Shown one piece after another: positions 44,175 through 53,653 of a stretch of 64,000 nucleotides of DNA. The notes under the pieces are model-generated. The model saw only the letters and a program-made list of their open reading frames with translations. It searched no databases and had not been told where the DNA came from. How positions within the stretch are numbered: position 1 is the stretch's first letter; each line of letters starts with the position of its first letter. Made by a program: the position numbers and the translations under genes. Where the stretch lies: the NCBI GenBank assembly GCA_900320795.1, contig ONTQ01000003.1, positions 1 through 64,000 on the forward strand, given 5' to 3'. The DNA is from an uncultured Bacteroidales bacterium (GTDB lineage: Bacteria > Bacteroidota > Bacteroidia > Bacteroidales > UBA932).

Positions 44175-44221
44175 CCAGCCCGTAACCCTGTTTTTTTGGG
44201 GTGCCGGGCTGGTGATTTTTT
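44175..44221 (+). terminator. Terminator after trpB
   Basis: CCAGCCCG (44175-44182) pairs with CGGGCTGG (44205-44212), with T-rich sequence from 44216. The 80 bases between trpB and the hairpin hold no gene. Confidence 0.75.
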
Positions 44222-44281
44222 ATAACAATCTGAATGTCAGTATCTTGCGAAACATTGCCAGCCCGTCAAGATAGGGGCTGC

Positions 44282-44923
44282 CTAATCGACTATTACCAGG
44301 GCGGGGGCAGGGTGGTTGAAGTGTAGGGAGACGACGGGGTCTGTGGTGCGGTTGAGGGTGGCTTTCCACCAGGCGTCGAAGACCACGTCGTCCAGGGGCC
44401 ATTGGAGACCGGTAGATGCTACACGGAGGGTATTGTCGGCACTGAAAAAAGAGAAACGCCGGCCTTCACCCAAATGAAGGTCACAGCTGTCGGTGATGGC
44501 AAAGGCGGTGCCGTAGTCGGATATGATGGAAACTTTCCGCTCGCCCAGGGAGAACATCCGGGTGTATTCCATCAGGAGGCCCAGATTGCCGATGGTATGG
44601 TCTTCCCGGAGCCCTGTGGCGCCCAGAATCACGATGTCCTGCACCTCCGGATGCTCCCGAAGTACCCATCGCATGGCTTTGGTAAGGTCGTTGTAATCCT
44701 GCTCGGCCACGTGCTCCACACAGGAGGCAAACTGCTCCTGCAGCGCCTGTGGCAGGGAATCCAGGTCCCCGACAACCGCCATCGGCCGGGCCGATGGATT
44801 GTGTGCGAGCCACTGTTCCAGCGCCCCGTCGCAGCAAACCACTCCTTCCGCGCTTTCCAGAAGATACAGCGGATACGGTTCCGAGGGGAACTGTCCGTTG
44901 CAGAGGATGACGATACTATTCAT
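44282..44923 (-). CDS. thiN: Thiamine pyrophosphokinase
   Basis: 213 residues. It converts thiamine to thiamine diphosphate using ATP. Family marks: VVCCDGALEQWL near the start, AVVGDLDSLP, EQDYNDLTKAMRW and LGATGLREDHTIGNLGLL, all typical of the TPK catalytic domain; a shorter beta C-terminal domain binds thiamine. It overlaps the stop of the LptF/G-Fmt gene by 8 bases, so it is the last gene of the alaS operon. Confidence 0.92.
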   Translation of the reverse strand: MNSIVILCNGQFPSEPYPLYLLESAEGVVCCDGALEQWLAHNPSARPMAVVGDLDSLPQALQEQFASCVEHVAEQDYNDLTKAMRWVLREHPEVQDIVILGATGLREDHTIGNLGLLMEYTRMFSLGERKVSIISDYGTAFAITDSCDLHLGEGRRFSFFSADNTLRVASTGLQWPLDDVVFDAWWKATLNRTTDPVVSLHFNHPAPALVIVD

Positions 44924-47399
44924 CTTCCTTGGGGGCGGCTTTGGCCATTTCTTCCTTGGAAGTGCCCTGGGTGCACACGTAAGCGGAAGGGTTGCGGAAG
45001 CCCAGCAGGAAGGCTTTCACATCCATGCGTTTTTTACCGGAAAGTTGCAGGTCCGTAATGGCGATAGCGCCGTCCTGCGTGGCCACGGCAAAGTATGTTT
45101 TGCCGTCGCTGAGCACTGTACCCGGCTCCCCGTGCAGGTCCATGCGCATCTCCCCGAAGAATACCTTAAGTTGCACAGGAGACGGCCGGGCGGAGTCGGC
45201 TATGACGTCCTGCCCGGCTTGACCGGGCATCTGCACCAGTTCCGTATAGGCTCCCGGGTAGGGAGAAAGGCCGCGGATCAGGTTATAGACATGCCGGGTG
45301 GTGTCCCTCCAGTCAATGTGCTGGAGCTCACGGGTAATCTTGGGAGCGGGCTTCAGGAGCTCGGAGCCCTGGATGAAGCTCCGCTGTACACGCAGTTCTA
45401 CATTCTTCTGAACAATGCCTTCTACCGTTTCGATGACCAGGTTCGATCCCAGTTCCATCAGTTTGTCATGCAGGGTACCGGCCGTTTCCGTAGGTTCCAC
45501 CCGGCACTCGGAACGGAGGATGATGCCGCCGGTGTCAATCTTCTTGTCAATCATGAAGGTGGTGACACCGGTGATGTTCTCTCCGTTGATGACGGCCCAG
45601 TTGATCGGGGCGGCGCCGCGGTACTGTGGCAGCAGGGCGGCGTGCAGGTTGAAGGTTCCCAGTTTGGGCATGGTCCATACCACCTCCGGCAGCATGCGGA
45701 AGCCCACTACGACGAACAGGTCGGCCTTCCAGGCGGCGAGGTCTTTGAGGAAGGCCTCGTCCTTGAGTTTCTCCGGCTGAAGCAGCGGCAGACTGTGCTC
45801 GACCGCATACTTTTTGACGGCGCTCTCGTTCATCTTGAGGCCGCGTCCCGAGGGTTTGTCGGGAACCGTCACGACACCCACGATGTGGTAACCGCCCTTG
45901 ATGAGGGCATCCAGCGGGCCCACGGAGAATTCCGGAGTGCCCATATAGACAATACGGGTTTTTCTGAACATGCGGAAGAATTTGCTTTTGATTTTTCGGT
46001 ACCCGCTCTTCACCAAGTCCATGTTGAAGATGCTGGCATCCTTGACGGCCTTGATAGTGAGCCAGATGCCGATGGGCGTCAGGACAAAGGTCGATATGAA
46101 CTTGCCCACGAAGGCACTGGTGGTTCCGTTGTTGGCCAGGCGTTCGCCCGTGATATCCACCACCCAGTACAGCACGAACATCAGCAGCGAGATGATGGCG
46201 GGCGTCCCCAGTCCGCCTTTCTTGATGAGCGCGCCGATGGGGGCTCCGATGAAAAACAGCAGGAAGCACACCAGCGCCTTGGTGTATTTGTTCCAGATTT
46301 CCACATCGGTACGGTGGATGAGGCGGGTATAGTCGGCCGAGTCGAGAATCTGGCCGTTGGCCATGATCTCGTATTGCTGGGCGTACTTGCGGGCCTGCTC
46401 CAGTCCCCGCTTTTTCTCGGAAAGGGAAGTCCAGCGGCTTTCGGAAGGCAGATCCATCAGGGGTTTCTGCATCGAACGCCAGGTGGTGTCCAGCTGCTGC
46501 CGGTACCCTATCGAGGTCTGCCGGCGGAATTCCTGCACGTGTTTGAGGGTACCTTCATTGACCAGGTTAGTCAGGGAATCATGTCCCTGACGGAGGTCTT
46601 TGAGCCCCATGGACCGCACCTGTTCGGAAAAACGGGCGCTGTCGGAATGCTGGAATTTGTAGTTTTCCAGCGGAATCACCATCTCCTGGTTGCGGAAACG
46701 GACGCGCTGCAGGGCGAGGGTGGTGTCACGGTACTTCCGGTTGTTGTCCTCCTGGTAATTGATGCCTTCGAACAATTGGAAGGTGAGGTAGTCCTTGGCC
46801 TTGGACATTTTGATGATGCCGCTGTCGGCCACGGTGATGCGGGTGTTTCCTTTACCGGTCGTGTGGTCGTACACCTGGATGTTGTACATCATGCCGGTCT
46901 TTTTGTCCCGGCGTTCCACCCGGAGAATATAGCCTTCGATGCCGTCGTAGAACGTTCCCGTGGGGATTTTGATCTCACTCTTGGTGCGGCCGATATCGTC
47001 ACGCATGGTGTAGATCTGGTTGATGGAGTAGGGAACCAGCCGGTCGCCGATATAAAAGGCGCCGAGACTGATGAACAAACTCACCACAATCATGGGAGCC
47101 AGGATTCGCAGGAGCGAGATACCGGATGCTTTCATGGCGGTGAGTTCGAACTTCTCGCCCATGTCACCGAGCGTCATCATGGAACTGAGGAGGGTGGCCA
47201 ACGGAATGGCCAGCGGCAGCGTCTGGCAGCTGCCCCACATCAGGAATTCCATGATAACCTTGAACTCAAGGCCCTTTCCCACCAGCTCGTCAATGTACAG
47301 CCACAGGAACTGCATGACCAGGATGAACGTGACAATCGCAAGGATCGCAAAAAACGGTCCCACAAACGATTTCAGCAAGAACTGGTCCAGCTTTTTCAT
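44916..47399 (-). CDS. LptF/LptG permease fused to methionyl-tRNA formyltransferase
   Basis: One open frame of 827 residues with two full enzymes. Residues 1 to about 475 form a YjgP/YjgQ (LptF/LptG) permease with N- and C-terminal membrane helices, part of the LPS-exporting ABC transporter. From Met 477 (MFRKTRIVYMGTPEFSVGPL) a complete Fmt follows, with NLHAALLPQYRGAAPINWA and FMIDKKIDTGG giving the catalytic Asn, His and Asp. The fusion point is cytoplasmic, so topology is compatible. Fmt could also be made separately from the ATG at 45971. A lost stop codon through sequencing error is possible. Confidence 0.85.
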   Translation of the reverse strand: MKKLDQFLLKSFVGPFFAILAIVTFILVMQFLWLYIDELVGKGLEFKVIMEFLMWGSCQTLPLAIPLATLLSSMMTLGDMGEKFELTAMKASGISLLRILAPMIVVSLFISLGAFYIGDRLVPYSINQIYTMRDDIGRTKSEIKIPTGTFYDGIEGYILRVERRDKKTGMMYNIQVYDHTTGKGNTRITVADSGIIKMSKAKDYLTFQLFEGINYQEDNNRKYRDTTLALQRVRFRNQEMVIPLENYKFQHSDSARFSEQVRSMGLKDLRQGHDSLTNLVNEGTLKHVQEFRRQTSIGYRQQLDTTWRSMQKPLMDLPSESRWTSLSEKKRGLEQARKYAQQYEIMANGQILDSADYTRLIHRTDVEIWNKYTKALVCFLLFFIGAPIGALIKKGGLGTPAIISLLMFVLYWVVDITGERLANNGTTSAFVGKFISTFVLTPIGIWLTIKAVKDASIFNMDLVKSGYRKIKSKFFRMFRKTRIVYMGTPEFSVGPLDALIKGGYHIVGVVTVPDKPSGRGLKMNESAVKKYAVEHSLPLLQPEKLKDEAFLKDLAAWKADLFVVVGFRMLPEVVWTMPKLGTFNLHAALLPQYRGAAPINWAVINGENITGVTTFMIDKKIDTGGIILRSECRVEPTETAGTLHDKLMELGSNLVIETVEGIVQKNVELRVQRSFIQGSELLKPAPKITRELQHIDWRDTTRHVYNLIRGLSPYPGAYTELVQMPGQAGQDVIADSARPSPVQLKVFFGEMRMDLHGEPGTVLSDGKTYFAVATQDGAIAITDLQLSGKKRMDVKAFLLGFRNPSAYVCTQGTSKEEMAKAAPKEDE

Positions 47400-47404
47400 G
47401 CGTA

Positions 47405-50023
47405 TCAGGCAGTCGCTGTTTCGATAAGTTTATTCAGGGCCTCAGGCAGGCCTTCCACGAGGCGACCGCCGGCCGTAGCCAGGCCGGGCTGTCCGCCGCC
47501 GCCGCCCTGGATGAACTTGGCGGCTTCGCGGATGTCCTTGCCGGCATTCCGGCCCTTGGACACAAGGTCGTTCGAGTACATCAGCACCAGATTGGGCTTT
47601 CCGTCAAAGGCAAAAGCGCCGGCAAGTACCAGGTTCTGGGCTTTCTTCTGCAAAAGAAGGGCCATATTGCGGGCGATGGCCGGATTGATGGATGTTTCGA
47701 AGCGGGCCACCCGGATGCCGTTCACTTCCTCTGCATGGGCCAGGACATTTTCGGCCAGGGCGGCAGCCTTCTCTTCGGCAATGGCTTCCAGCTGCTTGCG
47801 GGCATCGGCATTCTCGCCAATCATCTTCTCGATGGCACCGGTGAGGTCCGGAACGTTGTTGAAAAAGCCGCGCACGGTCTTGAGCATATCCTCTACCGCG
47901 TGGATGGCCTCTTCTGCAGCGGCACCGGTCACGGCCTCGATACGGCGTACACCGGCGGCGACGGCGCTTTCGGCCCTTATTTTGAACAGGCCGATGGTGC
48001 CGGTATTGCGGGTGTGTGTACCGCCGCACAGTTCAACGGAGTCTCCGAAGCGGACGACGCGGACCACGTCTCCGTATTTTTCTCCAAACAGGGCCATGGC
48101 GCCCATGGCGCGGGCTTCGTCCATTGTTGCGTCACGCTTTTCGCGAAGCGGCTCGCAGGCGCGGATGAGGGCGTTGACGCGGTTTTCCACGGCGCGGAGT
48201 TCCTCGTCCGTCACTTTCTGGAAATGGGAGAAGTCGAAACGGAAATAGTCCGGGCCCACGAAGGAGCCCTTCTGTTCCACATGGGTGCCCAGGATTTCGC
48301 GGAGAGCCTGATGCAGCAGGTGGGTGGCCGTGTGGTTGTTCATGATGCGCTGGCGGCGTTCCCCGTCCACCGTAAGGGTGTAGGTGCAGTTGCCGTCTTC
48401 GGGCAGTTTGGCGGCCAGATGGATGGTGAGGTTGTTTTCCTTCACCGTGTTGAGGATGGCGATTTTCTCGCCGCTCTCGCTTTCGATGCAGCCGGAGTCT
48501 CCCACCTGGCCGCCCATTTCGGCATAAAACGGCGTGTGGTCGAAGACCAGTTGGAAGAATTCCTTGTTCTTTTGTTTCACGGTGCGCTGGCGGAGGAGGC
48601 GTGCTCCCTTCACCTGGAGGGTGTCATACCCTTCGAAGGTCACTTCTTCGTCCCCGTCGGCAAAGACCGTCCAGTCGCCGAACTCGTTGGCGGTGGCGTT
48701 GCGGGCGCGTTCTTTCTGCTTCTGGAGCTCCACGTTGAAGCCTTCCAGGTCCACTTTGTACCCTTTTTCGGAAGCGATGAGCTCCGTGAGGTCGATGGGG
48801 AATCCGTAGGTGTCATAGAGCACGAAAGCGTCGGTGCCGGAGACTATCTTGGTGGCGGCATTCCTGGCCATGTTGTCTTCCAGCATGCGGATACCGCGGT
48901 CCAGGGTGCGCAGGAAGGCGTTTTCTTCCTCGCGAATCACGTTTTCAATCAGCTTTTGCTGAGCGGCAATCTCCGGATAGGCTTCGCCCATATCGGCCAC
49001 CAGCTGCGGGATGAGGCGGCAGAGGAAGGGCTCGGTAAAGCCCAGGAAGGTATAACCGTAGCGGACGGCACGGCGCAGGATGCGGCGGATGACGTAGCCG
49101 GCCTTCACATTGGAGGGAAGCTGCCCGTCGGCGATGGAGAAGGCGATGGCGCGGATGTGGTCGGCAATCACGCGCATGGCCACCTCTACATTGCCGCCTT
49201 CGGCGTATTTGTGACCGGAGAAGGCTTCCACCTGGCCGATCAGGCCGGAGAAGACATCGGTCTCATAGTTGCTCTTCTTGTTCTGGAGAATCATGCACAG
49301 GCGCTCGAAGCCCATGCCGGTATCGATATTTTTGGCGGGCAGCGGTTCCAGGTGACCATCGGCCATGCGGTTGTACTGCATGAACACGAGGTTCCAGATT
49401 TCGATGACGTCGTCATTGTCGGTGTTCACGAGGTCACGGCCGGGAATGCGGGCGATTTCCTCGTCGGGGCGCAGGTCGATGTGAATCTCACTGCAGGGGC
49501 CGCAGGGACCGGTGTCACCCATCTCCCAGAAGTTGTCGTGCTTGTTGCCGGTAAGTACATGATCTTCAGGCAGATGCCTGAGCCAGGCCTTGCGGGCTTC
49601 GGTGTCCAGCTCGGTGCCGTCTTCTTCGGAGCCCTCGAAAACGGTGGCATACAGTTTGGTCGCGTCAATCTGATAGACCTCCGTGAGCAGTTCCCAGGCC
49701 CAGTCGATGGCTTCGGTCTTGAAATAATCACCGAAACTCCAGTTTCCGAGCATCTCGAACATGGTATGATGGCGTCCGTCGTGGCCCACGGCTTCCAGGT
49801 CGTTGTGCTTGCCGCTCACGCGGAGGCACTTCTGGCTGTCGGTAGCGCGGGGAAACTTCGGGGCGCTGTTTCCGAGGAAAATGTCCTTGAACTGGTTCAT
49901 TCCCGCATTGGTAAACATGAGGGTGGGGTCATTTTTGATGACCATGGGGGCCGACGGCACTACGGTGTGCCCCTTGGAGGCGAAGAAGTCCAGATATTTC
50001 TGGCGGATTTCTTTAGAAGTCAT
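47405..50023 (-). CDS. alaS: Alanyl-tRNA synthetase
   Basis: 872 residues, full length. Class II motifs begin [15 protein letters not shown] and [19 protein letters not shown]. The editing domain has [14 protein letters not shown] and the zinc/editing site [13 protein letters not shown]. The C-terminal DHHA1-like part ends [14 protein letters not shown]. It charges tRNA-Ala and hydrolyses mischarged Ser or Gly. First gene of an operon with the LptF/G-Fmt fusion (5-base gap) and thiN. Confidence 0.97.
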   Translation of the reverse strand: MTSKEIRQKYLDFFASKGHTVVPSAPMVIKNDPTLMFTNAGMNQFKDIFLGNSAPKFPRATDSQKCLRVSGKHNDLEAVGHDGRHHTMFEMLGNWSFGDYFKTEAIDWAWELLTEVYQIDATKLYATVFEGSEEDGTELDTEARKAWLRHLPEDHVLTGNKHDNFWEMGDTGPCGPCSEIHIDLRPDEEIARIPGRDLVNTDNDDVIEIWNLVFMQYNRMADGHLEPLPAKNIDTGMGFERLCMILQNKKSNYETDVFSGLIGQVEAFSGHKYAEGGNVEVAMRVIADHIRAIAFSIADGQLPSNVKAGYVIRRILRRAVRYGYTFLGFTEPFLCRLIPQLVADMGEAYPEIAAQQKLIENVIREEENAFLRTLDRGIRMLEDNMARNAATKIVSGTDAFVLYDTYGFPIDLTELIASEKGYKVDLEGFNVELQKQKERARNATANEFGDWTVFADGDEEVTFEGYDTLQVKGARLLRQRTVKQKNKEFFQLVFDHTPFYAEMGGQVGDSGCIESESGEKIAILNTVKENNLTIHLAAKLPEDGNCTYTLTVDGERRQRIMNNHTATHLLHQALREILGTHVEQKGSFVGPDYFRFDFSHFQKVTDEELRAVENRVNALIRACEPLREKRDATMDEARAMGAMALFGEKYGDVVRVVRFGDSVELCGGTHTRNTGTIGLFKIRAESAVAAGVRRIEAVTGAAAEEAIHAVEDMLKTVRGFFNNVPDLTGAIEKMIGENADARKQLEAIAEEKAAALAENVLAHAEEVNGIRVARFETSINPAIARNMALLLQKKAQNLVLAGAFAFDGKPNLVLMYSNDLVSKGRNAGKDIREAAKFIQGGGGGQPGLATAGGRLVEGLPEALNKLIETATA

Positions 50024-50056
50024 ATATATTTTTATTCAATCAATTCGATTAACCTG

Positions 50057-50064
50057 CAAAGGTA
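50057..50064 (-). promoter_or_regulatory. -7 element of the alaS operon
   Basis: Minus-strand TACCTTTG matches TAnnTTTG, 34 bases before the alaS ATG. Confidence 0.55.
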
Positions 50065-50088
50065 CGTTTTTTCCTGTAAATATCCTAT

Positions 50089-50121
50089 TTTGGCGAATGG
50101 GCAGGATTTTTGCTATCTTTG
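50089..50121 (+). promoter_or_regulatory. Promoter of the first M23 peptidase gene
   Basis: TTTG (50089-50092), 21 bases, TATCTTTG (50114-50121): a full consensus match. The ATG at 50128 is 7 bases past it, so the mRNA should be leaderless. Confidence 0.75.
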
Positions 50122-50127
50122 CAGAAT

Positions 50128-51045
50128 ATGGCTTTTGGGGAGAAATACACAGGGGATCTCCGCTATGGAGGCTGGAAACTGCTGCTGGTAGTGGTTTCCG
50201 CCGTTTCCATGTTTCTTTTCTACATGTGGTTTTATGTGCGGGTCCTGGGCCTGGACCTTCCCAAAACGGCCATTCTGAAGCGGCAGAACGCCGCCTGGAA
50301 TACCCGCATCGACCAGATGTCCACCCGCCTGGACCGTTACGATGAGCTCCTGTCCCTGCTGGAAGTGCGCGACGACCGGATTTACCGCAGCGTCTATGGC
50401 CTGGATCCCATTCCGCAGGCCGTGAGGCAAAGCGGCTTCGGAGGTGAAAACCGCTATGCCGCCCTGGAAGGAACGGCCCTCCTGGAGGCTGTACATCGGC
50501 TGGATGTCCTGGAAAAGCGCGCGTATGTGCAATCCAAATCGTTCGAGGACGTCTGGGCTCTCCAGCAGACGGCCGGTGACCTGGCTGCGCACATCCCGGC
50601 CATTCCCCCCATGAATACCGATCCGTTCACCTACAGGCTTTCCAGCCCCTTTGGTTACCGGTCCGATCCGATTCTCGGCATCGGCAAACGCCATACGGGC
50701 ATGGACTTCGCCTGCCCGCCCGGCAACCCCATCTATGTGACCGGCGACGGGACGGTTATCACGGTCAAGCACGACCGGAGCGGCTACGGCAATCATGTGG
50801 AAGTGGACCATGGGTTCGGTTACCTGACCCGTTATGCGCACATGTCCCGGATCGACGTGGAGGAAGGGCAGAAAGTGAAGCGCGGAGACTGCCTGGGACT
50901 GAGCGGAAAGAGCGGCCGCATCACGGGACCCCATCTCCACTATGAAGTGATTTACAGGAAAGATTATGTCAATCCGGCCTTTTACATGGACCTGACCATC
51001 GAGCCCGACGCCTATTTTGAAATGGTCCGCAAACCGCTTCACTGA
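50128..51045 (+). CDS. M23-family (LytM) peptidoglycan endopeptidase
   Basis: 305 residues with an N-terminal membrane helix (about 17-37), a coiled-coil linker and a LytM domain. Zinc and catalytic residues are intact: HTGMD (His 189, Asp 193), the central His in TRYAHM (about 238) and HLHYE (His 269 and 271). It likely cleaves peptidoglycan cross-links in the periplasm. Its stop overlaps the start of a second M23 gene (TGATG), so they are co-translated. Confidence 0.9.
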   Translation: MAFGEKYTGDLRYGGWKLLLVVVSAVSMFLFYMWFYVRVLGLDLPKTAILKRQNAAWNTRIDQMSTRLDRYDELLSLLEVRDDRIYRSVYGLDPIPQAVRQSGFGGENRYAALEGTALLEAVHRLDVLEKRAYVQSKSFEDVWALQQTAGDLAAHIPAIPPMNTDPFTYRLSSPFGYRSDPILGIGKRHTGMDFACPPGNPIYVTGDGTVITVKHDRSGYGNHVEVDHGFGYLTRYAHMSRIDVEEGQKVKRGDCLGLSGKSGRITGPHLHYEVIYRKDYVNPAFYMDLTIEPDAYFEMVRKPLH

Positions 51046-51953
51046 TGAAAAAGGAAACCCGCATACAGCATATCCTGCGCAGCATTGTCCGCTACGTGGT
51101 GGCATCGGCTTCCCTTTCCATCGTCTTCTATATTCTCTTTGCGCTGATTTTCTCCACCCAGGAGGAGCGGCAGCTGCAGCGGGAGAACAGCCTGTACCGC
51201 GAACGCTATGCCCGTATGAAGGAGAAGGAAAAACTCATCGGGGACGTGGTGGATGGCCTGCTGGACAAGGACGATGCCATCTATGAGGATCTTTTCGAGA
51301 CGCCGGCGCCTCCGCTGGATGCCCTCACGGCTGCCGACCTTATTGCCGAAAGTGACTCACTTTCAGAGAGTTTCTATCTTTCATCGGCAGCGTCCAAGAC
51401 CGGGAGCATGATGGTGATGGCGCGCAGCGTGGACGATAATTTTGCCGAGATATTCAGCCTGCTGGAAACCCGCCGGGACAGCATCCCGCCGCTTACCCTG
51501 CCTCTGAAGGAGATGTCCTATGTTCAGGCGGGCGCTTCGGTGGGGGAGAAGCACAATCCGGTATATAAACTGCCCATGCAGCACAACGGGTTGGACCTCA
51601 TCGCTTCGCAGGGGACCGATGTCTATGCGGCTGCCGGCGGGACGGTTTCTGCGGTGGTACACTCCCGCCGCGGCCTTGGCAACATCATCGAAATCAATCA
51701 CGGAAACGGTTATTCCACCCGCTATTGCCTTCTGGCCGATATGAAAGTCTCCCAAGGCCAGCGCGTACGAGGCGGGCAGAAAATCGGCACGGTAGGCATC
51801 TCCACCACCAATCCGGCCCCGCACCTGCATTTTGAAGTGCGTTTCAGGGGAGAGGTAAAAGATCCTGTGAACTATCTGTTCGCTTCCTTGACGCCGGAAG
51901 AGTATGCCCGCATGATGTATATGGCCACGGCCACCGTGCAGTCCATGGATTAA
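51045..51953 (+). CDS. Second M23-family protein, central His replaced
   Basis: 302 residues with the same layout: one membrane helix (about 18-38), coiled coil and LytM domain. HNGLD (His 180, Asp 184) and HLHFE (His 260, 262) are present, but the position of the central catalytic His reads TRYCLL, with Cys about 228. It may be inactive and act as an activator or regulator of the first M23 enzyme, in the way of EnvC or NlpD-type proteins. Confidence 0.85.
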   Translation: MKKETRIQHILRSIVRYVVASASLSIVFYILFALIFSTQEERQLQRENSLYRERYARMKEKEKLIGDVVDGLLDKDDAIYEDLFETPAPPLDALTAADLIAESDSLSESFYLSSAASKTGSMMVMARSVDDNFAEIFSLLETRRDSIPPLTLPLKEMSYVQAGASVGEKHNPVYKLPMQHNGLDLIASQGTDVYAAAGGTVSAVVHSRRGLGNIIEINHGNGYSTRYCLLADMKVSQGQRVRGGQKIGTVGISTTNPAPHLHFEVRFRGEVKDPVNYLFASLTPEEYARMMYMATATVQSMD

Positions 51954-51957
51954 GGCA

Positions 51958-52791
51958 TTATGGCCGTACCCAGTGGATGGTGATGCCGTCACGTTCCATG
52001 CCGCGGAACCAGGTCATCTGCCGTTTGGCAAACTGGTGGATGGCATTACCCAGGGCCACCACCATGTCTTCGTAGGAGAGTTCGCCCAGAATATATAGCG
52101 TAACAAACTTATACTCAAGTCCATAGTATATAAGATTCGGTGCTGGAACCGTTTCCAGGAGTCCCTTCACTTCTTCTATGAGACCTTCCTGCAGACGCTC
52201 CTCCAGACGACGGTCGATGCGCGCAACCCGTTCTTCGCGGGAAACCAGCGTACCTATGTAATAAACCTTCTGCGGAAGCGCCGCCGCAGAAAGCCCGTTC
52301 TCCTTCTCGAACTTATAGGCACGCGTAACCGCCTCGATATAAAGCCCCGACCCGCCGCAAAGGATGGGAACGGTCCCGCGGGAGCGTACATCGGCATAGG
52401 CGGCCGCAAAATCTTTCTGGTACTGATAGATGTTGTACTTGCTTCCCGCCGGCACCAGGTCGATCAGATGATACGGGACCTCTCCGTATTCCCGCAGGTC
52501 TTTCCCCGTGCCGATGTCCATGCCCCGGTACACTTGCCGGCTGTCGGCCGACAGAATCTCCGCCGGCAGGGCACGAGGGTCCGATGCCCCTTGCATCCTT
52601 TGGGCCAGGTTCACGGCATAGCGGGTTTTCCCGGAGGCTGTGGGACCCAGGACACAGATGAGGTCGATTTCTCCCAGGCGGTATGCCTCTGCCAAAGCCG
52701 GCACATCCAGGGTCTCCGGCTCCGGCATCTTGGCCATGGGCGGAATGCCGGGACGGTCCGGCAGCAATTGAGTCCTGTTCAGTTTGTTCAT
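51958..52791 (-). CDS. miaA: tRNA dimethylallyltransferase
   Basis: 277 residues from the ATG at 52791; a longer frame upstream runs into the smpB side. It adds a dimethylallyl group to A37 of tRNAs reading UNN codons. Motifs: CVLGPTASGKTRYA (P-loop), LSADSRQVYRGMDIGTGK, ILCGGSGLYIEA and the C-terminal KRQMTWFRG. It is about 30 residues shorter than E. coli MiaA, and the middle insertion domain is reduced. The -7 element TATTTTTG (minus, 52804-52797) ends 6 bases before the ATG. Confidence 0.92.
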   Translation of the reverse strand: MNKLNRTQLLPDRPGIPPMAKMPEPETLDVPALAEAYRLGEIDLICVLGPTASGKTRYAVNLAQRMQGASDPRALPAEILSADSRQVYRGMDIGTGKDLREYGEVPYHLIDLVPAGSKYNIYQYQKDFAAAYADVRSRGTVPILCGGSGLYIEAVTRAYKFEKENGLSAAALPQKVYYIGTLVSREERVARIDRRLEERLQEGLIEEVKGLLETVPAPNLIYYGLEYKFVTLYILGELSYEDMVVALGNAIHQFAKRQMTWFRGMERDGITIHWVRP

Positions 52792-52796
52792 ACGTG

Positions 52797-52852
52797 CAAA
52801 AATACACATTTTGTCATTCTGAACGAAGTGAAGAATCTTTTTATTAACTTTG
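52797..52852. promoter_or_regulatory. Divergent -7 elements for miaA and smpB around a dispersed repeat
   Basis: The minus-strand TATTTTTG (52804-52797) is 6 bases from the miaA ATG, and the plus-strand TAACTTTG (52845-52852) is 10 bases from the smpB ATG. The 27-bp dispersed repeat (52812-52838) lies between and would supply the -33 regions. Confidence 0.5.
52812..52838 (-). repeat. Dispersed 27-bp repeat copy between miaA and smpB
   Basis: Its reverse complement matches 42622-42648 at 25 of 27 bases. A third, weaker copy forms the tail of ispD at 16527-16552. Confidence 0.7.
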
Positions 52853-52861
52853 CAGTCCATT

Positions 52862-53317
52862 ATGCCGAAAGCCAAGAGCTCCATACAGATCAAAAACCGC
52901 CGGGCCTCGTTCGATTACGAGTTCCTGGAAACCTATACGGCGGGCATCCAGCTGGTAGGGACGGAAATCAAATCCATCCGCGCCGGTAAGGTGTCCCTGC
53001 AGGACGCTTACTGCTTCTTCGTGGGGAACGAACTCTTTGTCCGGGGCATGAACATTGCCTTGTACCATTGGGGAAGCTGGAGTCAGCATGAGCCTGTGCG
53101 GGACCGCAGGCTTCTTCTCAACCGAAAGGAACTCAGGCATTTGCAACAGGCCGACAAGCAAAAAGGCCTCACCATCGCGGCCGTTAAACTCTTCATCGCG
53201 GAGAATGGATTCGCCAAACTGGTCATCGCCCTCGCCAAGGGTAAGAAAGAATACGACAAGCGGGAATCCATCAAGACCAAGGACCTTCGCCGGGAGATGG
53301 AAAGAAACGGGTATTAA
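52862..53317 (+). CDS. smpB: SsrA-binding protein SmpB
   Basis: 151 residues from the ATG at 52862 (an upstream TTG lies inside the promoter). It brings tmRNA to stalled ribosomes. Family marks: [43 protein letters not shown]-type [10 protein letters not shown] and a basic C-terminal tail ending [14 protein letters not shown]. Transcribed singly; metK follows with its own promoter. Confidence 0.95.
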   Translation: MPKAKSSIQIKNRRASFDYEFLETYTAGIQLVGTEIKSIRAGKVSLQDAYCFFVGNELFVRGMNIALYHWGSWSQHEPVRDRRLLLNRKELRHLQQADKQKGLTIAAVKLFIAENGFAKLVIALAKGKKEYDKRESIKTKDLRREMERNGY

Positions 53318-53322
53318 ATCTT

Positions 53323-53354
53323 TTTGGATATTTCAAAAAAGAATACTACCTTTG
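53323..53354 (+). promoter_or_regulatory. Promoter of the metK transcript
   Basis: TTTG (53323-53326), 20 bases, TACCTTTG (53347-53354), a full consensus match. Initiation near 53361 places the riboswitch at the very 5' end. Confidence 0.7.
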
Positions 53355-53368
53355 CCGTCCCAAAAAAT

Positions 53369-53416
53369 ATGTGGATAGATTTGGTTTGCTTGCAACCACG
53401 TTAAAAAATGCTAAAA
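53369..53416 (+). promoter_or_regulatory. SAM-II-like riboswitch aptamer
   Basis: GTGG (53371-53374) pairs with CCAC (53396-53399). The conserved elements GATTTGGTTTG, CTTGCAA, CGTTAAAAAAT and GCTAAAA come in the order and spacing of the SAM-II aptamer as I recall it. It senses S-adenosylmethionine and is placed in the metK leader, which fits. No Shine-Dalgarno follows directly, unlike the usual SAM-II layout. Confidence 0.75.
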
Positions 53417-53445
53417 TTACATTTCATATCAGTGTTTTGTGTTTT

Positions 53446-53480
53446 TAGCCTCCGCATATAGCCCGGGGCTAATTTTTTTG
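53446..53480 (+). terminator. Possible terminator downstream of the SAM-II aptamer
   Basis: TTAGCC (near 53446-53451) can pair with GGCTAA (53467-53472), followed by seven T. If real it lies inside the metK leader and could be the expression platform. Confidence 0.5.
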
Positions 53481-53500
53481 AGTCCCCTCCCGGACCAGGC

Positions 53501-53653
53501 GCCGTGCACCAAACAGGGTGTTTTTGTGCACGAGGCAGGGAAAAACGAGACGCCGTGCACCAAACAGGGCGTTTTTGTGCACGAGGCAGGGAAGAACGAG
53601 ACGCCGTGCACCAAACAGGGTGTTTTTGTGCACGAGGCAGGAAAGAACGAGGC
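53501..53653 (+). repeat. Three tandem 51-bp repeats with GTGCAC hairpins in the metK leader
   Basis: Units begin at 53501, 53552 and 53603 with near-identical sequence. In each, GTGCAC and AAACA pair with TGTTT and GTGCAC downstream. Because 51 is a multiple of 3, a frame joined to metK stays open through all three, so a repeat-bearing MetK extension is formally possible but unlikely. Confidence 0.9.

Noticed and set aside
44799..48248. An 1149-codon plus-strand frame
   Set aside because: Antisense to thiN, the LptF/G-Fmt fusion and alaS; His/Gly-rich shadow translation.
47735..50191. An 818-codon plus-strand frame
   Set aside because: Antisense to alaS, without any recognisable motif.
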